Positions 31,862-39,415 of a stretch of DNA of 48,007 bases are shown one piece after another. The first letter of the stretch is position 1. The number at the start of each line of letters is the position of its first letter. The DNA is taken from the NCBI GenBank assembly GCA_910584205.1, contig CAJUAA010000031.1:1-48007 (forward strand). Reading direction: 5' to 3'. This DNA comes from an uncultured Lachnospiraceae bacterium. Lineage in GTDB: Bacteria; Bacillota; Clostridia; Lachnospirales; Lachnospiraceae. The notes beneath the pieces are model-generated. The model saw nothing but the letters and a program-made list of their open reading frames with translations, ran no database searches and had not been told where the DNA came from. Made by a program: the position numbers and the translations under genes.

Positions 31862-32819
31862 ATGGCAGATATGACTTGGAAAAAGAAACGGATGGACAAA
31901 GAGGAGTATTTACTACATGATCCAGGGCGCCCGGGACCGGAACGACCGCGGCAGCATCCTGCTGTTTGAAAGCGGGGATCTGCTCCACTGGGCGTACCGG
32001 CTGAGATTCTGTACAGCGGAACCCTTCGGCTATATGTGGGAATGCCCCAACTATCTGAAGGTGGACGGTCGGCAGTTCCTGATCGCCTGCTCGCAGGAGA
32101 TCAGGCAGGACGACGGTCGGCAGGTCAAGGAAAACCGGTGCGGATATTTTCCGCTGAACTATGATTTTGAAGGATCGGAGTACGTGCTGGGCGAATATCG
32201 GATGCTGGACCGGGGATTTGACTTCTACGCGCCCCAGGTGTTCCGGGACGAGGCCGGCAGATGGATCCTGCTGGGCTGGATGTCCACGCCGGACGCGGAC
32301 TATGACTGCGAGGCGACCATAAAGAACGGCTGGGTCCACGCCATGACGATTCCGCGGGAACTGTATGTCAATGGGAAGGGATGGCTGTGCCAGCGTCCTT
32401 TGAAGGAGCTGGAAGGGATGCGAAGGGAGATCTGCTCCGGGCAGTTTGAGCCGGAGAGCGGATTTTCATCGGAGGTTCCGGCCTGCTTTGAATTGAAAGT
32501 TGACATAAATAATACACCTTTGCCTTCCGGCCGGGCGTGGGAACTGCGGCTGCGGGAATCGGCGGCGCTGCGTTACGCGGACGGCGTCTTAAGCCTTGAC
32601 ATGTCCGGCTGCGGAGCCGGAAGAACTGTACGGCAGGTGCCGCTGGATGAGGTTTACAGTCTGTGGATCCTGTCGGATACGTCCAGCCTGGAGATCTTCG
32701 TAAATGGCGGAGAAGAGGTGTTTACCACACGGATCTACGATTCTATGGAGAACCTGCATGTGGAATTTTCTCCGGCCCGGTGCGGCGGCCGGATAGAATT
32801 GTATGAACTGAAAAGCTGA
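31862..32819 (+). pseudogene. GH32 sucrose-6-phosphate hydrolase, internal deletion removes catalytic N-terminus
   Basis: The start is intact (ATG 31862 after AAGGAG: MADMTWKKKRMDKEEYLLH) but the frame shifts near 31910. A second frame, from ATG 31917, carries YYMIQGARDRNDRGSILLFESGDLLHW and the rest of a GH32 enzyme. The acid/base Glu in MWECPNYLKVDG is present, and a C-terminal beta-sandwich ends at GRIELYELKS. Missing are WMNDPNG with the nucleophile Asp and the RDP motif, which should lie in between; I estimate about 450-500 bases were deleted, changing frame. Catalysis is impossible. It follows the PTS gene by 12 bases and was the second gene of a sucrose operon. Confidence 0.85.
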
Positions 32820-32847
32820 ATAATTGACTGGGCGGCGGATGGCCGCA

Positions 32848-32880
32848 GAGGGACAGGCGTTCCGGCCTGTCTCTTTTTTT
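32848..32880 (+). terminator. Terminator of the sucrose PTS/GH32 operon
   Basis: GGGACAGGC (32850-32858) pairs with GCCTGTCTC (32865-32873), one G-U pair, followed by seven T. A classic intrinsic terminator 30 bases after the GH32 stop. Confidence 0.85.
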
Positions 32881-32968
32881 CGTTCTGCAAGATTTTCCGT
32901 GTCTGATCCGTCTAATAAGTGTAAAAAAAACATTGGCCGATGAATCTATACGGAAAGGAGGGAGCCAG

Positions 32969-33166
32969 GTGGAGCTTCTTGTGAAAAAGGCGCAGAGAGG
33001 AGATGCCGAGGCTTTCATCGAACTGATTGAAGGGAACAAGCAGAGCATGTATAAAGTGGCTCGGGGCTTTTTGAACAATGACGAGGATGTGGCGGACGCC
33101 ATGTCGGAGACGGAGAGCGCGGAGCAGATCCTCGACGAACTGGATGGATATATCTGCCTGAGGTAA
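32969..33166 (+). pseudogene. ECF sigma factor, truncated in region 2
   Basis: From GTG 32969 (AGGAGGGAG upstream) the product reads VELLVKKAQRGDAEAFIELIE, then NKQSMYKVARGFLNNDEDVADAMSET, a typical beginning of an ECF sigma factor up to the middle of region 2. It then passes into a short unrelated tail and stops at 65 residues; region 4 is absent. The regular start signals suggest recent truncation. A short open stretch after the next terminator (about 33440-33506) could be a leftover of the same former locus, but I cannot identify it. Confidence 0.75.
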
Positions 33167-33297
33167 ATCCGCATGTTTCCGTTCTGGTTTTCCGGAAGCA
33201 GGGCATTTCTTCTGTGGATTTTTTGTGAGAAATGCACAGAGAAAACGCAATATTATGAGCAGTTTAAACAAAAATATTCAAACAACAAAAAATAGAT
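33167..33297. other. AT-rich non-coding stretch after the truncated sigma gene
   Basis: I see no gene. The sequence becomes very A-rich towards 33290 (UP-element-like) just before the promoter at 33298. Confidence 0.5.
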
Positions 33298-33326
33298 TTG
33301 AAAGATGTTTGAAAATTTGCTATAAT
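33298..33326 (+). promoter_or_regulatory. Strong promoter of a candidate small RNA
   Basis: TTGAAA (33298-33303) and a perfect TATAAT (33321-33326) are exactly 17 bases apart, preceded by A-tracts. No coding start with a ribosome binding site follows before the terminator at 33388. Confidence 0.8.
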
Positions 33327-33332
33327 AAACGT

Positions 33333-33422
33333 GTATAAAGCGGAAATGTCTGAAAAGTTAACAGCTTAAAGATGGGAATACGAAAGAACCGACATATTCA
33401 CTGAGTATGTCGGTCCTTTTTT
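33333..33422 (+). ncRNA. Candidate small RNA of about 90 nucleotides
   Basis: The unit runs from the consensus promoter to an intrinsic terminator: ACCGACATA (33388-33396) pairs with TATGTCGGT (33406-33414), followed by CC and six T. Nothing inside looks translated, and it matches no RNA family I know by eye. The CarD-like gene starts 115 bases after the terminator. The RNA could be a free small RNA or, less likely, an attenuated leader of that gene. Ends are predicted only. Confidence 0.6.
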
Positions 33423-33536
33423 ATACACAGGGGCGCACGGAGAGATCGGCTGATCTGCGGCATGCGTTTCACACGGTGATCGGGGAGGAGTATTTCCCTG
33501 TTTAAGTTTTCATGTCCTGGAAGGAGGGAATGGAAC

Positions 33537-34067
33537 ATGTTTGAAAAAGGCGAATATATCATCTATGGACGCAGCGGCATCTGTAAAATCGAAGACATCA
33601 CGCATCTGAGCATCTCGGGCATTGATCAGCAGAAGCTGTATTATGTGCTTGCGCCGCTGAACACCAGAGGAAGCAGAGTATATTTTCCGGTGGACAAGAA
33701 GGATGCCAATGCCAGAAGGCTGATCAGCGAAAAGGAGGCCTGGGCGCTGCTGGACGAGATCCGGGATATTCCGGAGATCGGGATCACAAACGAGAAGCTT
33801 CGGGAGGATGCGTACCGGCAGGCGCTGAATTCCTGTGATTACCGGCAGTGGGTATCGATCATCAAGACGCTGTATCAGAGAAAGCAGATGCGGATCTCCA
33901 GAGGGAAGAAGATGGGGACCACGGACGAGCGCTATATGAAGCTGGCGGAGGATGCGCTGTACAGCGAACTGGCTTTTGTCATGGGAAAGAACAAGGCGGA
34001 CATGGTGTCGTTTATCGAGGAATATGTTGCAAAGAAAGAGAATGAAAAAGCGGAGGCGCTGCCTTGA
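33537..34067 (+). CDS. CarD/CdnL-family transcription factor
   Basis: 176 residues. The N-terminal Tudor-like domain (1-60) reads MFEKGEYIIYGRSGICKIEDI and LYYVLAPLNTRGSRVYFPVDK, the pattern by which CarD/CdnL and TRCF proteins bind the RNA polymerase beta subunit. The C-terminal part (about 70-176) is all helical, with LLDEIRDIPEIGI and Arg/Lys-rich helices, as in CdnL. It is expected to modulate open complex formation at many promoters. ATG 33537 has AAGGAGGG upstream. The stop lies inside a long shared terminator. The gene is alone, between a candidate small RNA and murF on the other strand. Confidence 0.88.
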   Translation: MFEKGEYIIYGRSGICKIEDITHLSISGIDQQKLYYVLAPLNTRGSRVYFPVDKKDANARRLISEKEAWALLDEIRDIPEIGITNEKLREDAYRQALNSCDYRQWVSIIKTLYQRKQMRISRGKKMGTTDERYMKLAEDALYSELAFVMGKNKADMVSFIEEYVAKKENEKAEALP

Positions 34068-34085
34068 TGCAGCGCCTCCGCTTTT
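34046..34085. terminator. Bidirectional terminator shared by the CarD-like gene and murF
   Basis: AAAAGCGGAGGCGCTGC (34046-34062) pairs perfectly over 17 bases with 34069-34085, with A and T tails on either side so it can work in both directions. It overlaps the last seven codons of the CarD-like gene and lies 12 bases past the murF stop. Confidence 0.9.
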
Positions 34086-34097
34086 CTCTTTGCTTTT

Positions 34098-35453
34098 TTA
34101 TGTCTGTCCTGCCAGTGTGTGGACCAGATGTTCGAATCCCATGTAATGGGAAGCTTTGATTAGAATGGAGTCTCCTTTCTGCAGGAGCTGATCCGCTTCC
34201 GCAAGAAATGCCTCCCTGCTGTCGTAGTGCCGGCAGAGAGCAGCCGAGGCGCCGGCAGCCCTGTGGGTGGCGAGACTGAGGGTTCCGATGGTGATGACCG
34301 CGTCCAGCCCAAGCGCCGCTGCATGCTCCCCCACCTGGGTGTGGAGCTGTTCCGATTCCTCTCCCAGTTCGCCCATGTCGCCCAGGATGGCGACTCTGCG
34401 CCCGGAGGTCCTGGCGAGGACGTCCAGCATGGCGCACATGGAGACGGGATTGGCGTTGTAGCAATCGTCCAGCAGCGTATAGAGCGGCGTACGCAGAATA
34501 TGGCTGCGCCCGCTGATCGGCTGCAGCGCTTCGATGCCCCGGCGGATTTCCTCCATGGAGAGTCCGAGGGAAAGTCCGACGCAGGTTCCCGCCATGGCGT
34601 TGTAGACCATGTGGGTGCCGGGCAGGGGGATCGCGACGTCCATCTGTTCCTCCTGCGCGTGGATCCGGCAGCGGATGCCGTCAAGGCCCAGATCCTCCAG
34701 ATGGTCGGCATGGACCTGGCAGGAGGGGGAGAGACCGAAGGCGACGGCTCTGTCCTTCAGGGCTGCCAGTTTGTCGTCGTCCCCGTTGACAAAGACGGGC
34801 GCGTCCGCGGCAGCGTAGTCCAGCATTTCGCATTTGGCCTTCAGGATGCCGTCCCTGGAGCCGAGAAATTCCAGATGCGCCACACCGATATTCGTGAAGA
34901 CGCAGTGGGTGGGTTGTGCCATTTTACTGAGCCGGTGCATCTCTCCGAAATGGTTCATGCCCATCTCCAGTACGGCCGCTTCATGGCAGACGTCGATCTG
35001 GAAAATGGTCAGGGGGACTCCGATCTCATTGTTGAAATTGCCGAACGTTTTCAGGGTCTGATACCGCTGTCCGAGGATGGAGGCGACCATCTCCTTGGTG
35101 CTGGTCTTCCCGACGCTTCCGGTAATGCCCACCACGGGGATGTCAAACGTACGCCTGTAGGCCTTTGCAGCGTCCCGCAGGGCTTTCAGAGTGTCCTTGA
35201 CGAGCAGATAAGGCCCGGCGGGATCAGAGAGCTCCTGCTGGCTTACCGCGCAGACCGCTCCCTTTTGGAAGACTTCGGGGATGAAGCGGTGTCCGTCCGC
35301 CCGTTCTCCGACGACTGCCAGAAACAGGTCGCCTTCCGTTACCTGCCTGCTGTCGATCACGACGCCTCCGATCTGCCGCGTAAGCAGTTCGGAGGGACCG
35401 TGCCAGATTCCCCCGCAGGCGTCCGCAAACTGTCTGATGGTAAAAGGTCTCAT
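34098..35453 (-). CDS. murF: UDP-N-acetylmuramoyl-tripeptide--D-alanyl-D-alanine ligase
   Basis: 451 residues, family length. It joins D-Ala-D-Ala to the UDP-MurNAc tripeptide, the last cytosolic step of peptidoglycan precursor synthesis. Visible are the N-terminal Mur domain (GGVVIDSRQVTEGDLFLAVVGERADGHRF read in parts), the ATP loop VGITGSVGKTSTKE (108-121), TFGNFNNEIGVPLT, the Mg-binding MGMNHFGEM, and the C-terminal DDCYNANPVSM and LGDMGELGE. All typical MurF residues are present. It follows ddl by 18 bases in the same direction, so the enzyme making D-Ala-D-Ala and the enzyme using it share an operon. Confidence 0.95.
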   Translation of the reverse strand: MRPFTIRQFADACGGIWHGPSELLTRQIGGVVIDSRQVTEGDLFLAVVGERADGHRFIPEVFQKGAVCAVSQQELSDPAGPYLLVKDTLKALRDAAKAYRRTFDIPVVGITGSVGKTSTKEMVASILGQRYQTLKTFGNFNNEIGVPLTIFQIDVCHEAAVLEMGMNHFGEMHRLSKMAQPTHCVFTNIGVAHLEFLGSRDGILKAKCEMLDYAAADAPVFVNGDDDKLAALKDRAVAFGLSPSCQVHADHLEDLGLDGIRCRIHAQEEQMDVAIPLPGTHMVYNAMAGTCVGLSLGLSMEEIRRGIEALQPISGRSHILRTPLYTLLDDCYNANPVSMCAMLDVLARTSGRRVAILGDMGELGEESEQLHTQVGEHAAALGLDAVITIGTLSLATHRAAGASAALCRHYDSREAFLAEADQLLQKGDSILIKASHYMGFEHLVHTLAGQT

Positions 35454-35471
35454 AATCGTCTGCTCCGATCT

Positions 35472-36518
35472 CTACATATATTTGTTCATGGATACCCGCA
35501 GAATCCATTCGCACAGGTCCCTGTAGGACATGCCGAGGGCGGCGGCTTCCTGGGGCATGAGGCTGGTGGGCGTCATGCCCGGAAGGGTGTTGATCTCCAG
35601 CGCGTAATCCGCCCCGGACTGTTCATCCAGCATAAAATCCACCCGCGCATAGCTTTTGATGCCTACACAGAGACAGGCGTCTTCCGCGTGCTTCTGAATC
35701 CGCGCGGACAGATGTTCCGGCAGGTCTGCCGGGCAGGTTTCCACCGTACTTCCGGCCTGATATTTGTTTTTGTAGTCGTAAAATCCGTTTACCGGGGCGA
35801 TCTCGATGATCGGGAGCGCCGTCTGGTTGACGACGGCGACGGAAAATTCCCGGCCGATGATACAGCGTTCGATCAATACCTGGTCTTCATAGAGGAACGC
35901 TTTCTGAAGCGCCCGCTCCAGCCCGAAGACGTCTTCCACCCGGTAGACGCCCACGGAGGAGCCGCCGCAGCAGGTCTTGACCATGCACGGAAATCCGATC
36001 TCGTCCGGCAGATGCCAGGAATCCCCCTTTTTGACCGTGACGGAGGGCGGAGTCGGGATGCCGGCGTTTTTAAAAAGCTGTTTGGTGATATTTTTATCCA
36101 TGCTCAGGGCGCTGCTGACGTGTCCCGCGCCGGTGTAGCGGATGCCCATAAGGTCAAAGAGCGCCTGGATTCTGCCGTCTTCTCCGCCGGCTCCATGGAG
36201 TCCGAGAAATACCATGTCGCAGAGACTGCAGAGCTCCAGGACATTGGGGCCCAGAAGGCTTTTGAAATTCGGACGCTGCGCCCGGACCTGACTCAGGTCC
36301 GGCGCCTTCTCGCCCACTGCGCGGACGGAAGCCGCCCAGTCCATGTCTGCGTCAAACAGGTCCTCCAGGGGCGCCTGGGCGTCAGGAAGCCCGAGGAATA
36401 CGTCCAGAAGTATGACCCGGTGCCCGCTCTCCTTCAGTGCCTGATAGATCCCTGCGCCGCTGCTTAAGGATACGTCGCGTTCTGTGCTGATGCCGCCTGC
36501 AAGTACAACAATTTTCAT
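35472..36518 (-). CDS. ddl: D-alanine--D-alanine ligase
   Basis: 348 residues. MKIVVLAGGISTERDVSLSSG is the standard N-terminus; GLHGAGGEDGRIQALFDLMGIRYTG and the ATP-grasp blocks MVKTCCGGSSVGV, CIIGREFSVAVV and YALEINTLPGMTPTS follow. The omega loop reads YDYKNKY, with the Tyr/Lys arrangement of D-Ala-D-Ala ligases and not the His-containing VanA/B type, so a normal vancomycin-sensitive product is expected. It lies 24 bases downstream of plsC and 18 upstream of murF on the minus strand. Confidence 0.94.
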   Translation of the reverse strand: MKIVVLAGGISTERDVSLSSGAGIYQALKESGHRVILLDVFLGLPDAQAPLEDLFDADMDWAASVRAVGEKAPDLSQVRAQRPNFKSLLGPNVLELCSLCDMVFLGLHGAGGEDGRIQALFDLMGIRYTGAGHVSSALSMDKNITKQLFKNAGIPTPPSVTVKKGDSWHLPDEIGFPCMVKTCCGGSSVGVYRVEDVFGLERALQKAFLYEDQVLIERCIIGREFSVAVVNQTALPIIEIAPVNGFYDYKNKYQAGSTVETCPADLPEHLSARIQKHAEDACLCVGIKSYARVDFMLDEQSGADYALEINTLPGMTPTSLMPQEAAALGMSYRDLCEWILRVSMNKYM

Positions 36519-36542
36519 AGATGCCTCCGAAAAATATAAGAT

Positions 36543-37271
36543 TTAGGTGATCTGATGCCGGTCAAGCATCGACTGGATCTGCTTCTGTGTATAAGCTCCG
36601 ATAAATTTCTGCTCTTCTTTGGACAGCTCTTTTGGATAGATGGGCGCGCCGTATTCCACGATGACGCGGCAGGGGCGGATCTTCGGAAAATGGTTTTCCA
36701 TGATCTCCGCGGAATTGGAGATGGCGATGGGAACGATCGCGCATCCGGTTTTCGTTGCCATCTTCATGCTGCCTTCCTTGAACGGCTGCATCTTTCCGTC
36801 TCTGCTTCTGGTCCCTTCCGGGAAAATGCAGATGGAGATGCCGTTTTTAATATGGTCGATTCCTGTAAGGATCGTCTGCAGGCCCGCCCGGATGTCCGTG
36901 CGGTCGAGAAACAGGCAGTAGAGCCGTTTCATCCAGTCGCGCAGGAGCGGATAGCGCAGCATCTCGGATTTGGCCACATATCCGGTCAGATCCGGGCACT
37001 GGGAGTAGGTGAGCAGGATGTCAAAATAACTGTTATGGTTGCAGATATAGAGTACGGCCTGGTCCTTCGGGATCTGTTCCCGGCCGATGTAGGTGATGTC
37101 CGCGCCGGTGACCCACAGAATCAGCTTAAAAGCTGTCTGCACCATGCGCAGACAGCTGATATCGCGGAGCCGGGGGTTCCAGCGGCCGATCACCCACTCG
37201 ATCAGAAGCACCGGGATACCCAGGATCAGATACAGAAGCAGGATCAGGGCAACCAGTACAAATCGTATCAT
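36543..37271 (-). CDS. plsC: 1-acyl-sn-glycerol-3-phosphate acyltransferase (PlsC-like)
   Basis: 242 residues. An N-terminal membrane helix (3-30) precedes the acyltransferase domain with the catalytic H-x4-D motif NHNSYFD (His79, Asp84), a substrate-binding FLDRTDIRAG and FPEGTRS (150-156). It places the second acyl chain to form phosphatidic acid. It is read on the minus strand ahead of ddl and murF and after malQ (28 bases), so an operon malQ-plsC-ddl-murF is likely. No damage is seen. Confidence 0.92.
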   Translation of the reverse strand: MIRFVLVALILLLYLILGIPVLLIEWVIGRWNPRLRDISCLRMVQTAFKLILWVTGADITYIGREQIPKDQAVLYICNHNSYFDILLTYSQCPDLTGYVAKSEMLRYPLLRDWMKRLYCLFLDRTDIRAGLQTILTGIDHIKNGISICIFPEGTRSRDGKMQPFKEGSMKMATKTGCAIVPIAISNSAEIMENHFPKIRPCRVIVEYGAPIYPKELSKEEQKFIGAYTQKQIQSMLDRHQIT

Positions 37272-37299
37272 ACGTGTGTTCTCGCTTTCTTTTGGTGCG

Positions 37300-38823
37300 T
37301 CACCCGAATCTGCCGTACAGTTCGGTCAGCTGCTTTAAGCCTGCGGCCATGCCTTCGTCCAGCAGTCCTGCGCGGAACCGGAAAGTCCAGTTCCCTCTGG
37401 GGTTTCCGGGGACGTTCATCCGGGCCTCCGAGCCCAGCTTTAGAAGGTCCTGTACCGGAAAGATGGCATAGGTGGCTATGGTGCCCAGACAGGTGCGGAT
37501 GAAATCCCAGCTGACGCTGGAAGCGTCCGTGTTCATATAGCGGCGGACTTTGTCGCGGTTCTGTTCGCTGGTATTGGCATACCAGCCGCAGCTGGTATCG
37601 TTGTCATGGGTTCCCGTGTAGCAGATGCAGTTGCGGGTATCCAGCTGGTGGGGAAGAAAGGTGCTTTCGCCCCCTTCAAAGCCGAACTGCAGTACTTTCA
37701 TGCCCGGGAAGCCGAACAGATCCCGCAGCCGTTCCACTTCGGGCGTAATGATTCCAAGATCTTCCGCCAGGATGGGAAGTTCTCCGTCCAGGGCGCTCTG
37801 AAGCGCCAGGAACAGGTCTTCTCCGGGGCCCTTTTTCCATTTGCCGTTCAGCGCGGTCTCTTCGCCGCAGGGAACGGCCCAGTATGCCTCGAAGCCGCGG
37901 AAATGGTCGATGCGCACATAATCCACCTGATCCAGCTGATTGCGGATGCGCTCGATCCACCAGCCGTAGCCGTCCTTTTTGTGAGCCGGCCAGTCATAGA
38001 GCGGATTTCCCCAGAGCTGTCCCGTGGCGCTGAAATAGTCCGGCGGGACGCCGGCCACCTCCAGAGGATAGCCCTTGGAATCCAGACAGAACATGTCCTT
38101 GTTGGCCCATACGTCGGCGCTGTCCCAGCAGGGGAAGATGGGGATGTCTCCGATGATGGCGATGCCCTTTTTGTTGGCATAGGCTTTCAGATCATACCAC
38201 TGGCTGAAAAAAAGGTACTGGACGAACTTGTAGTAGTTGATCTTGTGCTTCAGGATATCGCACCATTCGGCGCGTTCCTCTGCGTCCGGGTCCAGCAGGG
38301 AGTCCTCCCATTCGTACCAGGGGAGTCCCTGATGATGGTCCTTTCCCGCCATGAACAGACAGTAGTCCATGAGCCAGAATTCGTTGCTCTCGCAGAAGGC
38401 GTCGTATTCCTCCAGCAGATTCTTGTCTGCCGTGTGGCGGAAATGCGCGTAGGCCTTTTTGAACAGGCCGGTCTTGTAGAGAAGGACCGCTTCGTAATCG
38501 GTCTGATCCGGGTCAAAATCCGGGATGGGATGGATGTCTTCGTCGGACAGGAGCTGTTTTTTCTTCAGCAGGTCCGGGCTTATGAGCAGCGGCTGGCCTG
38601 CGAATACGGAAAAGCTCTGATAGGGCGAATCGCCGACAGTGGTGGGTCCGAGGGGAAGCACCTGCCACAGATGCTGTCCGGCCAGGGCCAGAAAGTCAAT
38701 AAAATCATAAGCTCCCTGTCCCATGTCGCCGATGCCGTACGGGGACGGAAAGGAAGTGGGATGGGCAAGAACGCCACTGTAGCGGTGGTTGGTCTTGTCT
38801 TCTTCTGCGATCTTAAAATGCAC
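37300..38823 (-). CDS. malQ: 4-alpha-glucanotransferase (amylomaltase)
   Basis: 507 residues from GTG 38823, chosen because AGGAGG lies 8 bases upstream; the longer frame to 38910 has no start signal. The GH77 fold shows PTSFPSPYGIGDMGQGAYDFIDFLA at the N-terminus, WQVLPLGPT, the catalytic block VRIDHFRGFEAYWAVP with the nucleophile Asp, LAEDLGIITPEV with the acid/base Glu, and TGTHDNDT. It moves alpha-1,4 glucan pieces between maltodextrins or glycogen. It is the first gene of the minus-strand series with plsC, ddl and murF. Confidence 0.94.
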   Translation of the reverse strand: MHFKIAEEDKTNHRYSGVLAHPTSFPSPYGIGDMGQGAYDFIDFLALAGQHLWQVLPLGPTTVGDSPYQSFSVFAGQPLLISPDLLKKKQLLSDEDIHPIPDFDPDQTDYEAVLLYKTGLFKKAYAHFRHTADKNLLEEYDAFCESNEFWLMDYCLFMAGKDHHQGLPWYEWEDSLLDPDAEERAEWCDILKHKINYYKFVQYLFFSQWYDLKAYANKKGIAIIGDIPIFPCWDSADVWANKDMFCLDSKGYPLEVAGVPPDYFSATGQLWGNPLYDWPAHKKDGYGWWIERIRNQLDQVDYVRIDHFRGFEAYWAVPCGEETALNGKWKKGPGEDLFLALQSALDGELPILAEDLGIITPEVERLRDLFGFPGMKVLQFGFEGGESTFLPHQLDTRNCICYTGTHDNDTSCGWYANTSEQNRDKVRRYMNTDASSVSWDFIRTCLGTIATYAIFPVQDLLKLGSEARMNVPGNPRGNWTFRFRAGLLDEGMAAGLKQLTELYGRFG

Positions 38824-38988
38824 GGGATAATCCTCCTGATTCTGTAATGGAGAGGAAGCCGCAGGAAGCGCTCCCTCAATATAAAGTATATTATAATGGA
38901 TAGCCATCAAGAATACAAGAAATAAGACTGGTCTGAATCAGGATTTTTCCTCATAAGATAGAGCAAACAGGCAGGAGAACAATGATGT

Positions 38989-39387
38989 ATGAAAAAATGG
39001 TGCCTTGTGATGCTGGCCGTATGCATACTGTCGGGCTGCGGCGTGCAGACACAGGATGAAAAGAGGCTGCAGGATCTGGATTTTACCGTGCTGGATCCGG
39101 AGAAGGTCCCGGAAGAACTCAGGGACGTGCTGGAGGAAAAGAAAGAACAGCCTTTTAAGGTGACTTATGAGGATGAGGGGTATCTGTATATCTGTGTAGG
39201 ATATGGAGAGCAGCAGACCAGCGGCTACAGCATCATAGTGGAGGATCTGTATCTGACCAGCAACGCGGTCTGTGTGGTCACGGAACTCCTGGGACCGGGC
39301 AACGGGGAGGAAGCGGCGGAAGCTACCACCTGTCCGTATATCGTCCTGAAGATGGAGAGCATGGAGCTGTCCGTAGTGTTTAAATAA
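38989..39387 (+). CDS. Lipoprotein with PrcB-like C-terminal domain
   Basis: 132 residues. MKKWCLVMLAVCILSGCG is a lipoprotein signal with the lipid Cys17. Residues 50-130 fit the PrcB_C domain: FKVTYEDEGYLYICVGYGEQQTSGYSI (read in parts), VEDLYLTSNAVCVVTELLGPG and TTCPYIVLKME. PrcB was first described as part of a surface protease complex; here it is probably a stand-alone surface lipoprotein. ATG 38989 is used, with AGGAG at 38973-38977; two nearer ATG codons lie in another frame. The SPOCS/LysM gene follows by 28 bases, so they are likely co-transcribed. Confidence 0.8.
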   Translation: MKKWCLVMLAVCILSGCGVQTQDEKRLQDLDFTVLDPEKVPEELRDVLEEKKEQPFKVTYEDEGYLYICVGYGEQQTSGYSIIVEDLYLTSNAVCVVTELLGPGNGEEAAEATTCPYIVLKMESMELSVVFK

Positions 39388-39415
39388 TAGAAAAAGGAAT
39401 GGAGAGGATAAGGAT

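Noticed and set aside
34227..36467. 746-codon plus-strand frame opposite murF and ddl
   Set aside because: Shadow of two well-conserved minus-strand genes in GC-rich DNA; composition is arginine/glycine/aspartate rich and no family or RBS is seen.
35472..36518. VanA/VanB-type resistance ligase
   Set aside because: The omega loop is YDYKNKY with Tyr, not the His-containing loop of lactate ligases, and no vanH/vanX is nearby; it sits with murF.
37606..38847. 413-codon plus-strand frame opposite malQ
   Set aside because: Shadow frame; malQ motifs are complete on the minus strand.
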